From assembly GCA_029239575.1 (NCBI GenBank), contig JARBUP010000008.1:1-24542 (forward strand): 24,542 nt of DNA. Reading direction: 5' to 3'. Below are positions 1 through 7,547 of this stretch, one piece after another (the stretch's first letter is position 1; the number at the start of each line of letters is the position of its first letter). This stretch comes from Bacillota bacterium (lineage in GTDB: Bacteria; Bacillota; Clostridia; Tissierellales; Sedimentibacteraceae). Both the position numbers and the translations under genes were made by a program. The notes below the pieces were generated by a model. The model was given only the letters and a program-made list of their open reading frames with translations. It was not told where the DNA came from and ran no database searches.

Positions 1-692
1 GTTCGACTAGTAAAGAAATTACAGGTTATGATCTTTTTTCAGCATCAGATTTACCTAATCCTCGCAGAAATAAAGAAATTAAACCTTTAAAATTAACAAT
101 AAAAGAAATTAAAGAAATAGTTGAATGTTTTACAAATGCAGCAGTTCGTGTGAAAGATGCAGGCTTTGATGGAGTTGAAATTCACGCTGCTCACGGCTAT
201 TTATTACATCAGTTCTTTTCACCTCTCACTAATAATAGAAACGATGAATACGGGGGAGATATATTAGGTAGAATTAAAATTCATTTAGAGATTATAAAAT
301 CAGTAAGAAAAGCTGTTGGTGAAAATTTCTCTATTTTTATAAGATTTGGTGCTTGTGATTATATGGAAGGTGGAGTTACAATCGAAGATAGTATGAAAGC
401 AGCAGTAGAATTTGAAAAAGCTGGTGTAGACATAATAGATATATCAGGAGGATTTAGTGGATATATTATACCTGATTTTAATGTTCAAGGTTATTTTTCA
501 CCACTTACAGAAGCAATTAAACATGTAGTATCAATACCTGTAATATTAACTGGAGGAGTTACAGAACCTGAAGCTGCAGAAAAACTTCTTTCAGAAAATA
601 AAGCAGATTTAATAGGTGTTGGAAGAGCAATTCTCAGCGATTCAGATTGGGCTAAAAATGCAATATTAAAAATGAAAGAACCTAAAAAATAA
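1..692 (+). CDS. NADH:flavin oxidoreductase, Old Yellow Enzyme family (5' end missing)
   Basis: The reading frame is open from the left window edge to the TAA at 690-692, so this is the C-terminal ~230 residues of a longer protein; the internal ATG at 150 is not a start, because well-conserved family sequence lies upstream of it. Visible OYE hallmarks are the GFDGVEIHAAHGYL stretch (the HxxH-type pair that binds substrate/flavin region), followed by QFFSPLTNNRNDEYGG, then an FIRFG strand, a DIIDISGG segment, and near the end TGGV and GVGRAIL, which form the FMN phosphate-binding part of the TIM barrel. Members reduce activated C=C bonds (enoates, quinones, nitro compounds) with NAD(P)H. Some larger relatives carry a C-terminal Fe-S/FAD extension (2,4-dienoyl-CoA reductase, bile-acid BaiH); this one ends right after the barrel, so it is a single-domain type. 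The substrate cannot be told. Family assignment is firm. Confidence 0.9.
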   Translation, partial: STSKEITGYDLFSASDLPNPRRNKEIKPLKLTIKEIKEIVECFTNAAVRVKDAGFDGVEIHAAHGYLLHQFFSPLTNNRNDEYGGDILGRIKIHLEIIKSVRKAVGENFSIFIRFGACDYMEGGVTIEDSMKAAVEFEKAGVDIIDISGGFSGYIIPDFNVQGYFSPLTEAIKHVVSIPVILTGGVTEPEAAEKLLSENKADLIGVGRAILSDSDWAKNAILKMKEPKK

Positions 693-718
693 AGCCCTAA
701 TTAAGGGCTTTATTTTTT
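691..718. terminator. Intrinsic terminator after the OYE gene
   Basis: AAAGCCCT (691-698) pairs perfectly with AGGGCTTT (704-711) around a 5-nt loop, followed by ATTTTTT. The A-rich flank at 684-690 gives a T-run on the other strand too, so it can also serve the convergent small gene ending at 726. Confidence 0.85.
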
Positions 719-725
719 AGGCTCA

Positions 726-944
726 TTACTTAGAATCTTTTTCCTGCCACGATCCATCTTCAGTACAAATATATTCATCATCTCTGTTTTTAATTCGTGA
801 TCCAACTGCGTGACTTTGATTGTTATAAATACAAAACGCATTTTCATCTGCTTTTCCAACAGGTTCTTTAGAAACAGCTTTTACATCATGTACATGTGAT
901 ATTTCATTTACAAAAAGACTATCTCTTTTATTGCGATTTTTCAT
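726..944 (-). CDS. Small hypothetical protein with a C-terminal Cys/Gly/Trp motif
   Basis: A 72-residue soluble protein without signal peptide or membrane segment. The start ATG is preceded on the minus strand by GAAAGGAATGAGATAA, an AAAGGAA ribosome binding site 8 nt away, which supports this as a real gene rather than a chance frame. The N-terminus is charged (MKNRNKRDS). The C-terminal half has an ordered pattern C38-I-Y ... G-S ... I-C60 ... G-S-W, i.e. two cysteines and a conserved-looking GSW ending. This resembles small C-Y-x(n)-G-x(n)-C-x(n)-W domains such as DUF1496, but I could not verify membership. It is convergent with the OYE gene and shares its terminator. Function unknown. Confidence 0.6.
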   Translation of the reverse strand: MKNRNKRDSLFVNEISHVHDVKAVSKEPVGKADENAFCIYNNQSHAVGSRIKNRDDEYICTEDGSWQEKDSK

Positions 945-1017
945 TTATCTCATTCCTTTCAAAATTCAGTAGTGTGATACCTAATATAAGTTTGTGTAAT
1001 TAAATTAAAAAAATTCT

Positions 1018-1047
1018 AAAATAAATAATTAATTTTTAAATTAATTA
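1018..1047 (-). terminator. Possible AT-only terminator of the phosphoesterase lipoprotein gene
   Basis: TAATTAAT (1026-1033) and ATTAATTA (1040-1047) form an 8-bp hairpin just beyond the stop codon; on the minus strand it is followed by TTTATTTT. The stem has no G-C pair, so efficiency is doubtful. Confidence 0.35.
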
Positions 1048-1058
1048 ATATATATTTT

Positions 1059-2363
1059 CTATTTTATGGTTAGAGTATTATGATCCATTGGTTCTTCTTT
1101 TAATACAGTGTATAGATAATCATAAAAGAATGAGCTGTCTGCTTTTGTTCTCCATAATTTATACTCTTCACTATTTTTATCTTGTTCTAAAGTTTTGTAC
1201 TCAGTTCCACTAAAATAGCTTTTATTTACTTTCGAAGCAAATATGGCCATTTTTTTTCGTTCTGTTTCTGATAAACTAAAATCTGCTAATGAATCATATA
1301 TTTTTAAATAATTAGTATTATAAAAAAACTGTTCAGAATATTTTTTAAAATCTTTTAAATTGTCATCATTTATATTATTATTTGCTGCATAAGTTGCCAT
1401 ATCTATTCCATGTGTTTTATAGTTAATTTCATTATTTTCTGATATATTAATTACTCCATATTGATTTGGGTTAACAGCTATAGAATTATTTGCTATATCA
1501 TATATTCCATTTTCATTTTTAGATTTTGCAATATGCTGAACATGCATATGTCCACTTAAGTTTAATTTAACTTCATATTTCTCTAATAAATCAACAAGTT
1601 TACTACCATCCTTTATAGTAAATGATTTAGAAAAAATTATATTATGAGGCAATAGATTTTGATGTGTAACAGAAATTACTGTAGCTCCTTTTTCTTTTGC
1701 TTTAATTAAACATTCCTCTATCCAAGTTAAAGTATTTTCTGATAAACTTCCTTTTTCAGAAGTATACCCACTGTTTTGATTTGCATCAATCATAAGTATC
1801 CATAAATTTTCATTAACTTTATATATATAACTTAATGTGCTTTCATCTTTATATAAAGCATCAGAAAATCCTAAGTTATAATAAATTTCTCTGAAATTTT
1901 CTGGAGATATGTTTGCTGTTTTATATGCTTGTTCATCAGCAAATCTATATGTATTTCGGCTATATATGTCGTGATTTCCAGGTATAACAAGGACGGGAAT
2001 ACCCTTCCTTTTAACTTTATAAAGTTTTTTAGATAATTCCTTGTGACTTATTTTTTCTCCATTTAATGTTAAATCACCGCTTATTATAAATGCAGTTGGA
2101 TTTGCACTTATAACTTCATTTATTAAAGCATCTGTTATATCTGATGAATACTGAATAAGTTTTCCATCCCCATTTTCAATAAATTTATTAAAAAAATTTC
2201 CATTGTCAAATAGGTCTTTTGAATAATAATGTAAGTCAGTTGCTATAAATAATTTTGTTTCTTTAGAGTCATTTTGCATATTATTATTTCGATAATTACA
2301 ACTGCTTAGAATGAATATTAATAAAACAGATATTAAAATTAAAATAATATTTTTATGTTTCAT
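1059..2363 (-). CDS. Calcineurin-like metallophosphoesterase, lipoprotein
   Basis: The protein (434 aa) starts with a type II signal peptide: basic MKHKN, a hydrophobic run to about residue 20, and the lipobox LSSC with the lipidated Cys at position 22, so it should be anchored on the outer face of the cytoplasmic membrane. The two-metal phosphoesterase motifs appear in order: D43-x-H45 (ATDLHYYS), G96-D97 (SGDLTLNGE), G-N-H-D 129-132, H234 (VTHQ) and G271-H-M-H274 (SGHMH). The last ~120 residues form an extra C-terminal region beyond the catalytic fold. It probably hydrolyses a phosphomonoester or diester in the cell envelope (nucleotides, teichoic-acid-type or lipid phosphates); the substrate is not visible. 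The ribosome binding site (CGGGGTT) is weak. It is divergent from the second phosphoesterase at 2610, but the two are different subfamilies, not recent duplicates. Confidence 0.88.
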   Translation of the reverse strand: MKHKNIILILISVLLIFILSSCNYRNNNMQNDSKETKLFIATDLHYYSKDLFDNGNFFNKFIENGDGKLIQYSSDITDALINEVISANPTAFIISGDLTLNGEKISHKELSKKLYKVKRKGIPVLVIPGNHDIYSRNTYRFADEQAYKTANISPENFREIYYNLGFSDALYKDESTLSYIYKVNENLWILMIDANQNSGYTSEKGSLSENTLTWIEECLIKAKEKGATVISVTHQNLLPHNIIFSKSFTIKDGSKLVDLLEKYEVKLNLSGHMHVQHIAKSKNENGIYDIANNSIAVNPNQYGVINISENNEINYKTHGIDMATYAANNNINDDNLKDFKKYSEQFFYNTNYLKIYDSLADFSLSETERKKMAIFASKVNKSYFSGTEYKTLEQDKNSEEYKLWRTKADSSFFYDYLYTVLKEEPMDHNTLTIK

Positions 2364-2435
2364 TTGTTTAACCCCGTTAATTTAATTTGTTTATTTACTA
2401 TTTATATCTTTTACTAAATTTTAGACATTAAACTC

Positions 2436-2464
2436 ATTATAATGATTTAAATGTTTAAAATCAA
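2436..2464 (-). promoter_or_regulatory. Sigma-A-type promoter for the phosphoesterase lipoprotein gene
   Basis: On the minus strand TTGATT (2459-2464) and TATAAT (2436-2441) are separated by exactly 17 bp, about 70 bp upstream of the start codon. Seen in sequence; activity not tested. Confidence 0.65.
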
Positions 2465-2609
2465 GTTACGAAAATAATTAATGCAAATTATGATTGTTTA
2501 CCAGATAGTCGTTTCACAATTTTTTTCTGCAAGAGAGCTTAAAGAAAGTTGTTCTTTAATTTACTGTTTGTGAATATTCTTATACAAAATGATATATGGA
2601 TGTGATTTT

Positions 2610-3509
2610 ATGAGTTTCTTAGAGCGTATTAATAAGATATACAAAACTTCTGATGAAATCATATTTGATGATAATTCAAAAATAGTTTTAATGAGCGATT
2701 GCCACCGAGGAGATGGAAGTTGGGCTGACACATTTTCTAACAATCAAAATATTTATTTTTCTGCTTTATACCATTATTATTACAAAAATTTCACATATAT
2801 AGAATTAGGAGATGGTGATGAACTATGGGAAAATCGTAAAATTTCTGACATAATTCGTGAACATAGCGATGTGTTTTGGCTTTTATCAAAATTTTACTCA
2901 GAAAATAGGCTTTATTGTATATATGGAAATCATGATATGGTTAAAAAGGATAATAAATTCATTAAAAATAACTTATATAAATATTTTGATGAACGTCAAA
3001 ACAAAGAAATACCTTTATTTGAAAATATTCAAATTCATGAAGGATTAATATTAAAACACAAAATAACAAACGATAAAATATTTTTAGTTCATGGTCATCA
3101 AGTGGAATATTTAAACAACGATTTATGGATCGTTGCAAGATTTTTAATAAGATATTTCTGGAGACCTCTTGAAATTTTTGGAGTTACAGATATTACAAGA
3201 ACAGCAAAAAATTATAAAAAAAAATATTCCATAGCAAAAATCCTTTCAGAATGGGTAAAAAAAGAAAAACATATGTTAATAGCAGGTCACAATCATAGAC
3301 CTGTTTTTCCTGAAGTAGGGGAAACACCATATTTTAATGATGGAAGTTGCGTACATCCTCGCTGTATTACAGCAATAGAAATTTCAGAAGGATTCATTAA
3401 ACTTGTAAAATGGAGTGAAAAAGCTGATTTAGATGGCAAATTATATATTGCAAGAGAAATACTTGCAGGACCAAGAAAAATTAATGATTATTTTAATACA
3501 TTACATTAA
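2610..3509 (+). CDS. Metallophosphoesterase, cytosolic
   Basis: I choose the ATG at 2610 (299 aa) over the in-frame ATG at 2589, because GGATGTGAT, a near match to the anti-Shine-Dalgarno complement GGAGGTGAT, sits just before 2610. No signal peptide or membrane segment. Calcineurin-like motifs run in order: D30-C-H32 (MSDCHRGDG), D68 (LGDGDELWE), G-N-H-D 106-109, H161-G-H163 and G226-H-N-H229-R-P. The first block is DCHRG and the second GDGDE, a variant seen in a clostridial subgroup that is distantly like LpxH-type diphosphatases; Gram-positives lack lipid A, so another pyrophosphate or nucleotide substrate is likely. The DUF4474 gene follows 85 bp downstream in the same direction with no terminator in between, suggesting co-transcription. 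Substrate unknown. Confidence 0.85.
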   Translation: MSFLERINKIYKTSDEIIFDDNSKIVLMSDCHRGDGSWADTFSNNQNIYFSALYHYYYKNFTYIELGDGDELWENRKISDIIREHSDVFWLLSKFYSENRLYCIYGNHDMVKKDNKFIKNNLYKYFDERQNKEIPLFENIQIHEGLILKHKITNDKIFLVHGHQVEYLNNDLWIVARFLIRYFWRPLEIFGVTDITRTAKNYKKKYSIAKILSEWVKKEKHMLIAGHNHRPVFPEVGETPYFNDGSCVHPRCITAIEISEGFIKLVKWSEKADLDGKLYIAREILAGPRKINDYFNTLH

Positions 3510-3594
3510 ATTATAATAATTGAATATTGAATAGTACAGTTCCATAATGACTCACAAAGAATATTATAATATAAAAATATTTGGAGTGAGTTTT

Positions 3595-4587
3595 ATGTTG
3601 GATATAATTAAGAATATTTCAATTGAAACTGGTATAGAGCCATTAGAAGTTTTTATGCTCTTATTATTAATATTGTCCATACTTAGCAATATGTTAATAA
3701 AAGCATATTTTCCAAATTTTTATCCTATTACAACTAAATTATTTAATAAGTTTTTTCATAAATTAAGAAGAATAACTTCTTATAAAAAGGTAGATTATAA
3801 ATCAATAGAAGATAAAATAGATGCAGCAGGATATGAATATGACATAAATCAAGATATATTTTATTCTAAATTAAATGCATGGCAAAGGGAAATGGGATAT
3901 TGTAGGTTATATGACGAAGCTGCAGCTCCACTATCCATGATTATTGATTGCGAGCCTATTTATTTTGAATATGATGAAAGAAGATGGATGATAGAATTTT
4001 GGAAAGGTCAATATGGAATGACATCAGGATGTGAAGTAGGAGTTTATGTAACTGATAAACCTGATATACAAACAGAATTATTTAATGGACCATTTTTTGA
4101 ATGTGTGAGCGATGAAGAACTTTTAAAAATGTCCTATGTGTTAAGAAAAAATGGCAAAATTTTATTTAAAAGACATGATACACACTGGTGGCTCACGGGA
4201 TTTAAGTTAGGAGAATTCTCACATCCTGATGAATTAACAGTTGATTTTACAATTCAATTAAAAAATTATGAAATGATGAATCAATTTATAAAAGGATTAT
4301 TAAATGCAGGATATAAAGAAAAAGAAATATCTATTGTAGGAAATTCCGTTATGTTGTATTTTGATAAACCAAGAACAAAACAGCCATATACAAGAAATGA
4401 TATTATAGATAATATAATCCAACAAACTAATAAAGCATTAATTGATGAGTATTTAAGGATTACAAGCGGTTATGATACATTACCAGAAAAATTAAAAGCA
4501 GTTCAAGAAGCTAACCCTGAAATGATTAATAAAATATTTTCCATAGGTAAACCATCATCCTTATATAAAATAAATGAATTGAAGTAA
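3595..4587 (+). CDS. DUF4474 domain protein with N-terminal membrane anchor
   Basis: The start is placed at 3595 (330 aa), not at the upstream in-frame ATG 3547, because GGAGTGAGTTTT precedes 3595, matching the ribosome binding site style used elsewhere here. Residues ~18-40 form one hydrophobic segment (VFMLLLLILSILSNM), followed by a basic stretch, so the large domain is anchored to the membrane. The body begins with AGYEYD...IFYSKLNAWQREMGYCRLYDEAA and continues with MIIDCEPIYFEYDERRWMIEFWKGQYG and HWWLTGFKLGEFS. I recognise this as DUF4474, a conserved clostridial domain of unknown function, unusually rich in Trp, Tyr and acidic residues. It lies directly behind a metallophosphoesterase, a link that may reflect a shared process. 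No enzymatic motif is evident, and no function can be given. Confidence 0.82.
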   Translation: MLDIIKNISIETGIEPLEVFMLLLLILSILSNMLIKAYFPNFYPITTKLFNKFFHKLRRITSYKKVDYKSIEDKIDAAGYEYDINQDIFYSKLNAWQREMGYCRLYDEAAAPLSMIIDCEPIYFEYDERRWMIEFWKGQYGMTSGCEVGVYVTDKPDIQTELFNGPFFECVSDEELLKMSYVLRKNGKILFKRHDTHWWLTGFKLGEFSHPDELTVDFTIQLKNYEMMNQFIKGLLNAGYKEKEISIVGNSVMLYFDKPRTKQPYTRNDIIDNIIQQTNKALIDEYLRITSGYDTLPEKLKAVQEANPEMINKIFSIGKPSSLYKINELK

Positions 4588-4592
4588 TATTA

Positions 4593-4621
4593 ATGGAGGT
4601 CGCTTTAAAAACGACCTCCAT
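4593..4621. terminator. Hairpin between convergent DUF4474 and symporter genes
   Basis: ATGGAGGTCG (4593-4602) pairs with CGACCTCCAT (4612-4621) around a 9-nt loop. The flanks are AT-rich but lack a clean T-run on either strand, so it is probably a bidirectional terminator of moderate strength. Confidence 0.65.
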
Positions 4622-4625
4622 ATTA

Positions 4626-6014
4626 TTAATTATTATCTTCTGATAATTTATTATTCCATTTTAATTTTGTATTACTTTCAAGTTGTTCAAAATATAATTT
4701 TGTTTCAGAAATTATAACTCCGCTTAAACCTATTAATGCAATTAAATTTGGTATTGCCATTAATCCATTTACAATATCAGCTAAAATCCATATTATATCT
4801 AATTTTAAGAATGCGCCTACTGCAACTAATCCTATGAATATTAATCTATAAGGTTTAATTCCTTTAATACCAAATAAGTATTCAGTACATCTTTCGCCGT
4901 AGTAATTCCATCCTAATATAGTTGTTAAAGCGAAGAATATCAATCCAATTGTAACTATATATGGACCTATTACAGGAAGTCCTATGTTAAATGCTTCATT
5001 AGTCATGCTTGCTCCAACAGAATTACCACTCCAAACCCCTGTCATTATTAACATTAGTCCAGTCATAGTACATATGATTATTGTATCAAAAAATGTACCA
5101 GTCATGGAAATAAGTCCTTGTTTAACACATGAATTTGTTTTTGCAGCAGCTGTTGCAATAGGTGCACTACCCAAACCAGACTCATTTGAAAATACCCCTC
5201 TTGCTACACCATTTCTCATGGCATATATAACACTTGCACCTAAAAATCCACCTGTAGCAGCTGTTGGGGTAAAAGCACTTTTAAAAACTAAAGCGATTGT
5301 TTGTGGAAGTAAATTAATATTTTTAAACATAATAAATAATGAGCCTAAAACATAAAATATAGCCATAAAAGGAACTATAATCTCTGCTGTTTTTGCAATG
5401 CTTTTTATACCACCTAGTGTAACTAATGCAACAATTAAAGTTATAATTATTGAAGTGACTATAATTGGAACATTAAAAGTTATTTTAACTGCCTCAGTAA
5501 TTGCATTTATTTGAGGGAATGTACCTATTCCGAAAAATGCAACTCCAATACCAAATATAGCAAACATTTTTGCTAAGAATTTATTACCAAGGCCTCTTTC
5601 TATATAATACATAGGGCCGCCAGACATTTGTCCATTTTCATCAACTACTCTGTATTTTACTGACAATAGACATTCTGCATATTTAGTTGCCATTCCAAAG
5701 AAAGCAGCTATCCACATCCAAAATAAAGCTCCAGGTCCACCAGCTTTTATAGCAGTAGCTACACCTACTATATTGCCTGTACCAATTGTTGCAGCTAATG
5801 CTGTACATAATGCTTGAAAACTTGAAACATCACCTTCAGCTTCTTGTTCTGTATCTTTAGCAAATACATATTTTAATGCTAATGGTAGTTTGAAAACTTG
5901 TAGAATTCCTAACCTAATAGTTAAATAAATTCCAGTTCCCACTAAGAGAATTAATAATGGAGGACCCCATAACCAAGAATCCACCTTTTCTAAAATTTGT
6001 GTTACATTTTGCAT
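4626..6014 (-). CDS. Sodium:alanine/glycine symporter (AGCS family)
   Basis: A 462-residue polytopic membrane protein with about ten or more hydrophobic segments. Family signatures are TIGTGNIVGVATAI (residues ~77-89, the unwound TM1 sodium/substrate site) and GGPGALFWMWIAAFFGMATKYAE (~92-114). The protein takes up small amino acids such as alanine or glycine with sodium. The start is supported by AAGGAGGT 6 nt before the ATG. A tandem glycine riboswitch lies in its leader, so glycine is probably a physiological substrate. The nearest downstream gene is convergent, so this is a one-gene transcript. Length and motifs fit the AgcS/AlsT/DagA family fully. Alternative: a D-alanine- or alanine-preferring member, but the riboswitch favours glycine. 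Confidence 0.94.
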   Translation of the reverse strand: MQNVTQILEKVDSWLWGPPLLILLVGTGIYLTIRLGILQVFKLPLALKYVFAKDTEQEAEGDVSSFQALCTALAATIGTGNIVGVATAIKAGGPGALFWMWIAAFFGMATKYAECLLSVKYRVVDENGQMSGGPMYYIERGLGNKFLAKMFAIFGIGVAFFGIGTFPQINAITEAVKITFNVPIIVTSIIITLIVALVTLGGIKSIAKTAEIIVPFMAIFYVLGSLFIMFKNINLLPQTIALVFKSAFTPTAATGGFLGASVIYAMRNGVARGVFSNESGLGSAPIATAAAKTNSCVKQGLISMTGTFFDTIIICTMTGLMLIMTGVWSGNSVGASMTNEAFNIGLPVIGPYIVTIGLIFFALTTILGWNYYGERCTEYLFGIKGIKPYRLIFIGLVAVGAFLKLDIIWILADIVNGLMAIPNLIALIGLSGVIISETKLYFEQLESNTKLKWNNKLSEDNN

Positions 6015-6059
6015 TTTTGTTACCTCCTTAAATTTTTTTAATTATAAGGAAGCCTCTTA

Positions 6060-6091
6060 AAAGACAAAAGACCAAATCAAAAGAGATTTGG
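6060..6091 (-). terminator. Leader terminator in the expression platform of the glycine riboswitch
   Basis: On the minus strand CCAAATC and GATTTGG (6085-6091 and 6072-6078) form a 7-bp stem with a 6-nt loop, followed by the U-rich TCTTTTGTCTTTT. It lies between the second aptamer and the symporter ribosome binding site. A second, weaker hairpin followed by seven Ts lies nearer the aptamer (AGCTTATAAGCT, ~6113-6127). Confidence 0.55.
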
Positions 6092-6125
6092 CCTATAAAA
6101 AGTTTAAAAACAAAAAAAGCTTATA

Positions 6126-6285
6126 AGCTCTGTCCTTTTACCTGAGAGATTGACCGATTATAATTAATCAGCTTGCTCCTTCGGTGCTCTATTGAGGCTC
6201 TCCAGAGTTTCGTCCAACAATGGTCCTTTTGCCTGAAAGCGTAACTCCTTCGGCGGATCATATGATCTCTCTCCCACTATCTTCA
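6126..6285 (-). ncRNA. Tandem glycine riboswitch
   Basis: Read on the minus strand, two glycine aptamers follow each other. Aptamer I (~6285-6221) has GTGGGAGAG, CCGCCGAAGGAG and CAGGCAAAAGGACCA. Aptamer II (~6207-6128) has CTCTGGAGAG, GCACCGAAGGAGCAA and CTCTCAGGTAAAAGGACAGAG. These are the conserved cores of the glycine riboswitch family; CTCTG/CAGAG closes the P1 stem of aptamer II. The short linker (~6208-6220, GGACGAA...) fits the usual tandem spacing. The RNA precedes an AGCS amino-acid symporter, so glycine should tune import. With a terminator between aptamer and gene, an OFF response (less import when glycine is abundant) is physiologically sensible, but the direction cannot be read with certainty. 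Confidence 0.95.
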
Positions 6286-6317
6286 TTCGAAATTATTAAA
6301 TTATTTTGACGATTTCC

Positions 6318-6346
6318 ATTATAACTTCAACTATGCAAATTGTAAA
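6318..6346 (-). promoter_or_regulatory. Promoter of the glycine riboswitch-symporter transcript
   Basis: Minus-strand TTTACA (6341-6346), 17-bp spacer and TATAAT (6318-6323), about 30 bp upstream of the first aptamer. Confidence 0.75.
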
Positions 6347-6413
6347 GGAAAATATTTATAGTAAAAAATTCATTAATATACATAATATTTTCTATATATT
6401 ATAAATTTATAGC

Positions 6414-6442
6414 TTGCATTTGTAATTTTAATATGCTAATAT
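6414..6442 (+). promoter_or_regulatory. Promoter of the AceTr transporter gene
   Basis: TTGCAT (6414-6419), 17-bp spacer, TAATAT (6437-6442), placed ~38 bp before the start codon. It lies back-to-back with the riboswitch promoter. Confidence 0.5.
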
Positions 6443-6479
6443 ATGAAAGGTTTTGAACTTATAAAATTTTGGAGGAAAC

Positions 6480-7040
6480 ATGAACGAAAAACAAGTATCT
6501 ACAATTGCTAACCCGTCCCCATTAGGACTTTTAGGTTTTGGATTGACAACTGTACTTTTAAATTTACACAATGCAAATATTATCCCGCTTTCTATTGTAA
6601 TAGTAGCAATGGGATTTGCATTAGGTGGGTCAGCGCAAATTATAGCAGGAATTATGGAATTTAAAAAAAATAACACATTTGGAGCTACTGCATTTACTGC
6701 ATATGGATTTTTCTGGTTGTCACTTATTTTGATTTGGATTAACCCATTTGAAGGAATAAAACCTGCTGATGAAATAAGCATGGGATTTTATTTATTACTT
6801 TGGGGAATTTTCTCCGTATTTATGTTTATAGGAACATTAAAACATGGCAGAGGAATTCAAATAGTATTCTTATCTTTAGTTGCATTATTTTTCCTTTTAG
6901 CAATAGCAGATTTTACAGGTAATCACAGTTTAAAAATTACAGCTGGATATGTAGGGATTTTCTGTGGATTATCAGCAATATATAATTCAGTTGCACAAGT
7001 TGTTAATAATGAATATAAAAAAACAATAATGCCATTATAA
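6480..7040 (+). CDS. Acetate/succinate uptake transporter, GPR1/FUN34/YaaH (AceTr) family
   Basis: A 186-residue membrane protein with six predicted hydrophobic segments and the family signature NPSPLGLLGFGLTT (residues 11-24; NPxPLGL is diagnostic). A second family-like stretch is MGFALGGSAQIIAGIMEF, followed by FGATAFTAYGFFWLS. Relatives such as E. coli SatP are hexameric channels or proton-coupled carriers for acetate and succinate. The start has GGAGGAAAC immediately before it. It stands alone between its own promoter and a strong terminator. In a fermenting anaerobe it could serve acetate uptake or release; the direction cannot be inferred from sequence. Confidence 0.92.
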   Translation: MNEKQVSTIANPSPLGLLGFGLTTVLLNLHNANIIPLSIVIVAMGFALGGSAQIIAGIMEFKKNNTFGATAFTAYGFFWLSLILIWINPFEGIKPADEISMGFYLLLWGIFSVFMFIGTLKHGRGIQIVFLSLVALFFLLAIADFTGNHSLKITAGYVGIFCGLSAIYNSVAQVVNNEYKKTIMPL

Positions 7041-7070
7041 TTTAAATATAGATTTTAAAAAATTAAATTT

Positions 7071-7105
7071 AAACAGCAAATTTTTGAAAAAATTTGCTGT
7101 TTTTT
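7071..7105 (+). terminator. Intrinsic terminator of the AceTr gene
   Basis: AAACAGCAAATTTTT (7071-7085) and AAAAATTTGCTGTTT (7088-7102) are perfect inverted repeats, followed by a T-rich tract. Confidence 0.88.
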
Positions 7106-7157
7106 ATTTTAAAATTAAATTATTTCCTTTTATGTTTTATTTTTAGTATTTTTAAAA

Positions 7158-7187
7158 AGAATATATGATATTAATTGAGTTATAATA
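7158..7187 (+). promoter_or_regulatory. Candidate sporulation (sigma-G/F-like) promoter for tlp
   Basis: AGAATA (7158-7163), 17-bp spacer and TATAATA (7181-7187) resemble the forespore consensus TGAATA-N17-CATACTA (5 of 6 and 5 of 7 matches). The -10 could equally be read by sigma-A, which lacks a good -35 here. Inference rests on the product being a spore protein. Confidence 0.4.
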
Positions 7188-7237
7188 TTTATGTTAAATT
7201 AATTTTAATTTAATAATAATTTACGAGGTGAAATATT

Positions 7238-7462
7238 ATGGCAAAACCTGATAACAGAAAAGATAATGTAGCAAGAATACAAAATAATATAGACAATACA
7301 ATTGCTAATTACAGAGAAACAAAAGATAAAATTAAATTAGTAGATGATCCAACACAAAAAAGAGAATTGCAAGCAAAAAATGAAAGAAGAGAACAATCTC
7401 TTGAAAGCATGAAAGAAGAAATAAAAGACGAAGCGATGGATAGAAAAAATAATTATAAATAG
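7238..7462 (+). CDS. tlp: Small acid-soluble spore protein Tlp
   Basis: A 74-residue highly charged protein beginning MAKPDNRKDNVARIQ and ending near ERREQSLESMKEEIKDEAMDR. Both blocks match the Tlp family (minor SASP, originally 'thioredoxin-like protein') in sequence, order and length (70-85 aa). Expected to be helical, without cysteines or hydrophobic segments, and made in the forespore. The start is preceded by GAGGTGAAATATT. It has its own upstream promoter-like element and a strong downstream terminator, so it is monocistronic. Its presence is the direct evidence in this window that the organism forms endospores. Precise function in the spore is unknown even in Bacillus. Confidence 0.9.
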   Translation: MAKPDNRKDNVARIQNNIDNTIANYRETKDKIKLVDDPTQKRELQAKNERREQSLESMKEEIKDEAMDRKNNYK

Positions 7463-7471
7463 TAATTAATT

Positions 7472-7497
7472 AGGGCGTTTATGCGCCCTTTTGTTTT
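7472..7497 (+). terminator. Intrinsic terminator of tlp
   Basis: AGGGCG (7472-7477), loop TTTATG, CGCCCT (7484-7489), then TTTTGTTTTT. Confidence 0.9.
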
Positions 7498-7512
7498 TAT
7501 ATTCAGAAAACA

Positions 7513-7541
7513 TTTACAATTATAAAAAAATATGCTATATT
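7513..7541 (+). promoter_or_regulatory. Promoter of the pantothenate operon
   Basis: TTTACA (7513-7518), 17-bp spacer, TATATT (7536-7541); transcription would start near 7548, leaving a leader of about 124 nt. A second TATAAT at 7575-7580 has no matching -35. Confidence 0.6.
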
Positions 7542-7547
7542 GTCTTT

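Noticed and set aside
150..692. ATG at 150 as the start of the OYE gene
   Set aside because: The frame is open and family-like back to the window edge and there is no ribosome binding site before 150.
2436..2609. Clear promoter for the cytosolic phosphoesterase
   Set aside because: Only weak -10-like sequences with poor spacing are seen (for example TATACA near 2581), so none is listed.
4984..5355. Open frame on the plus strand inside the symporter gene
   Set aside because: It is antisense to a well-conserved family and its composition mirrors the real gene; no ribosome binding site.
6428..6781. Open frame on the minus strand across the AceTr gene
   Set aside because: Antisense shadow of a recognised transporter.
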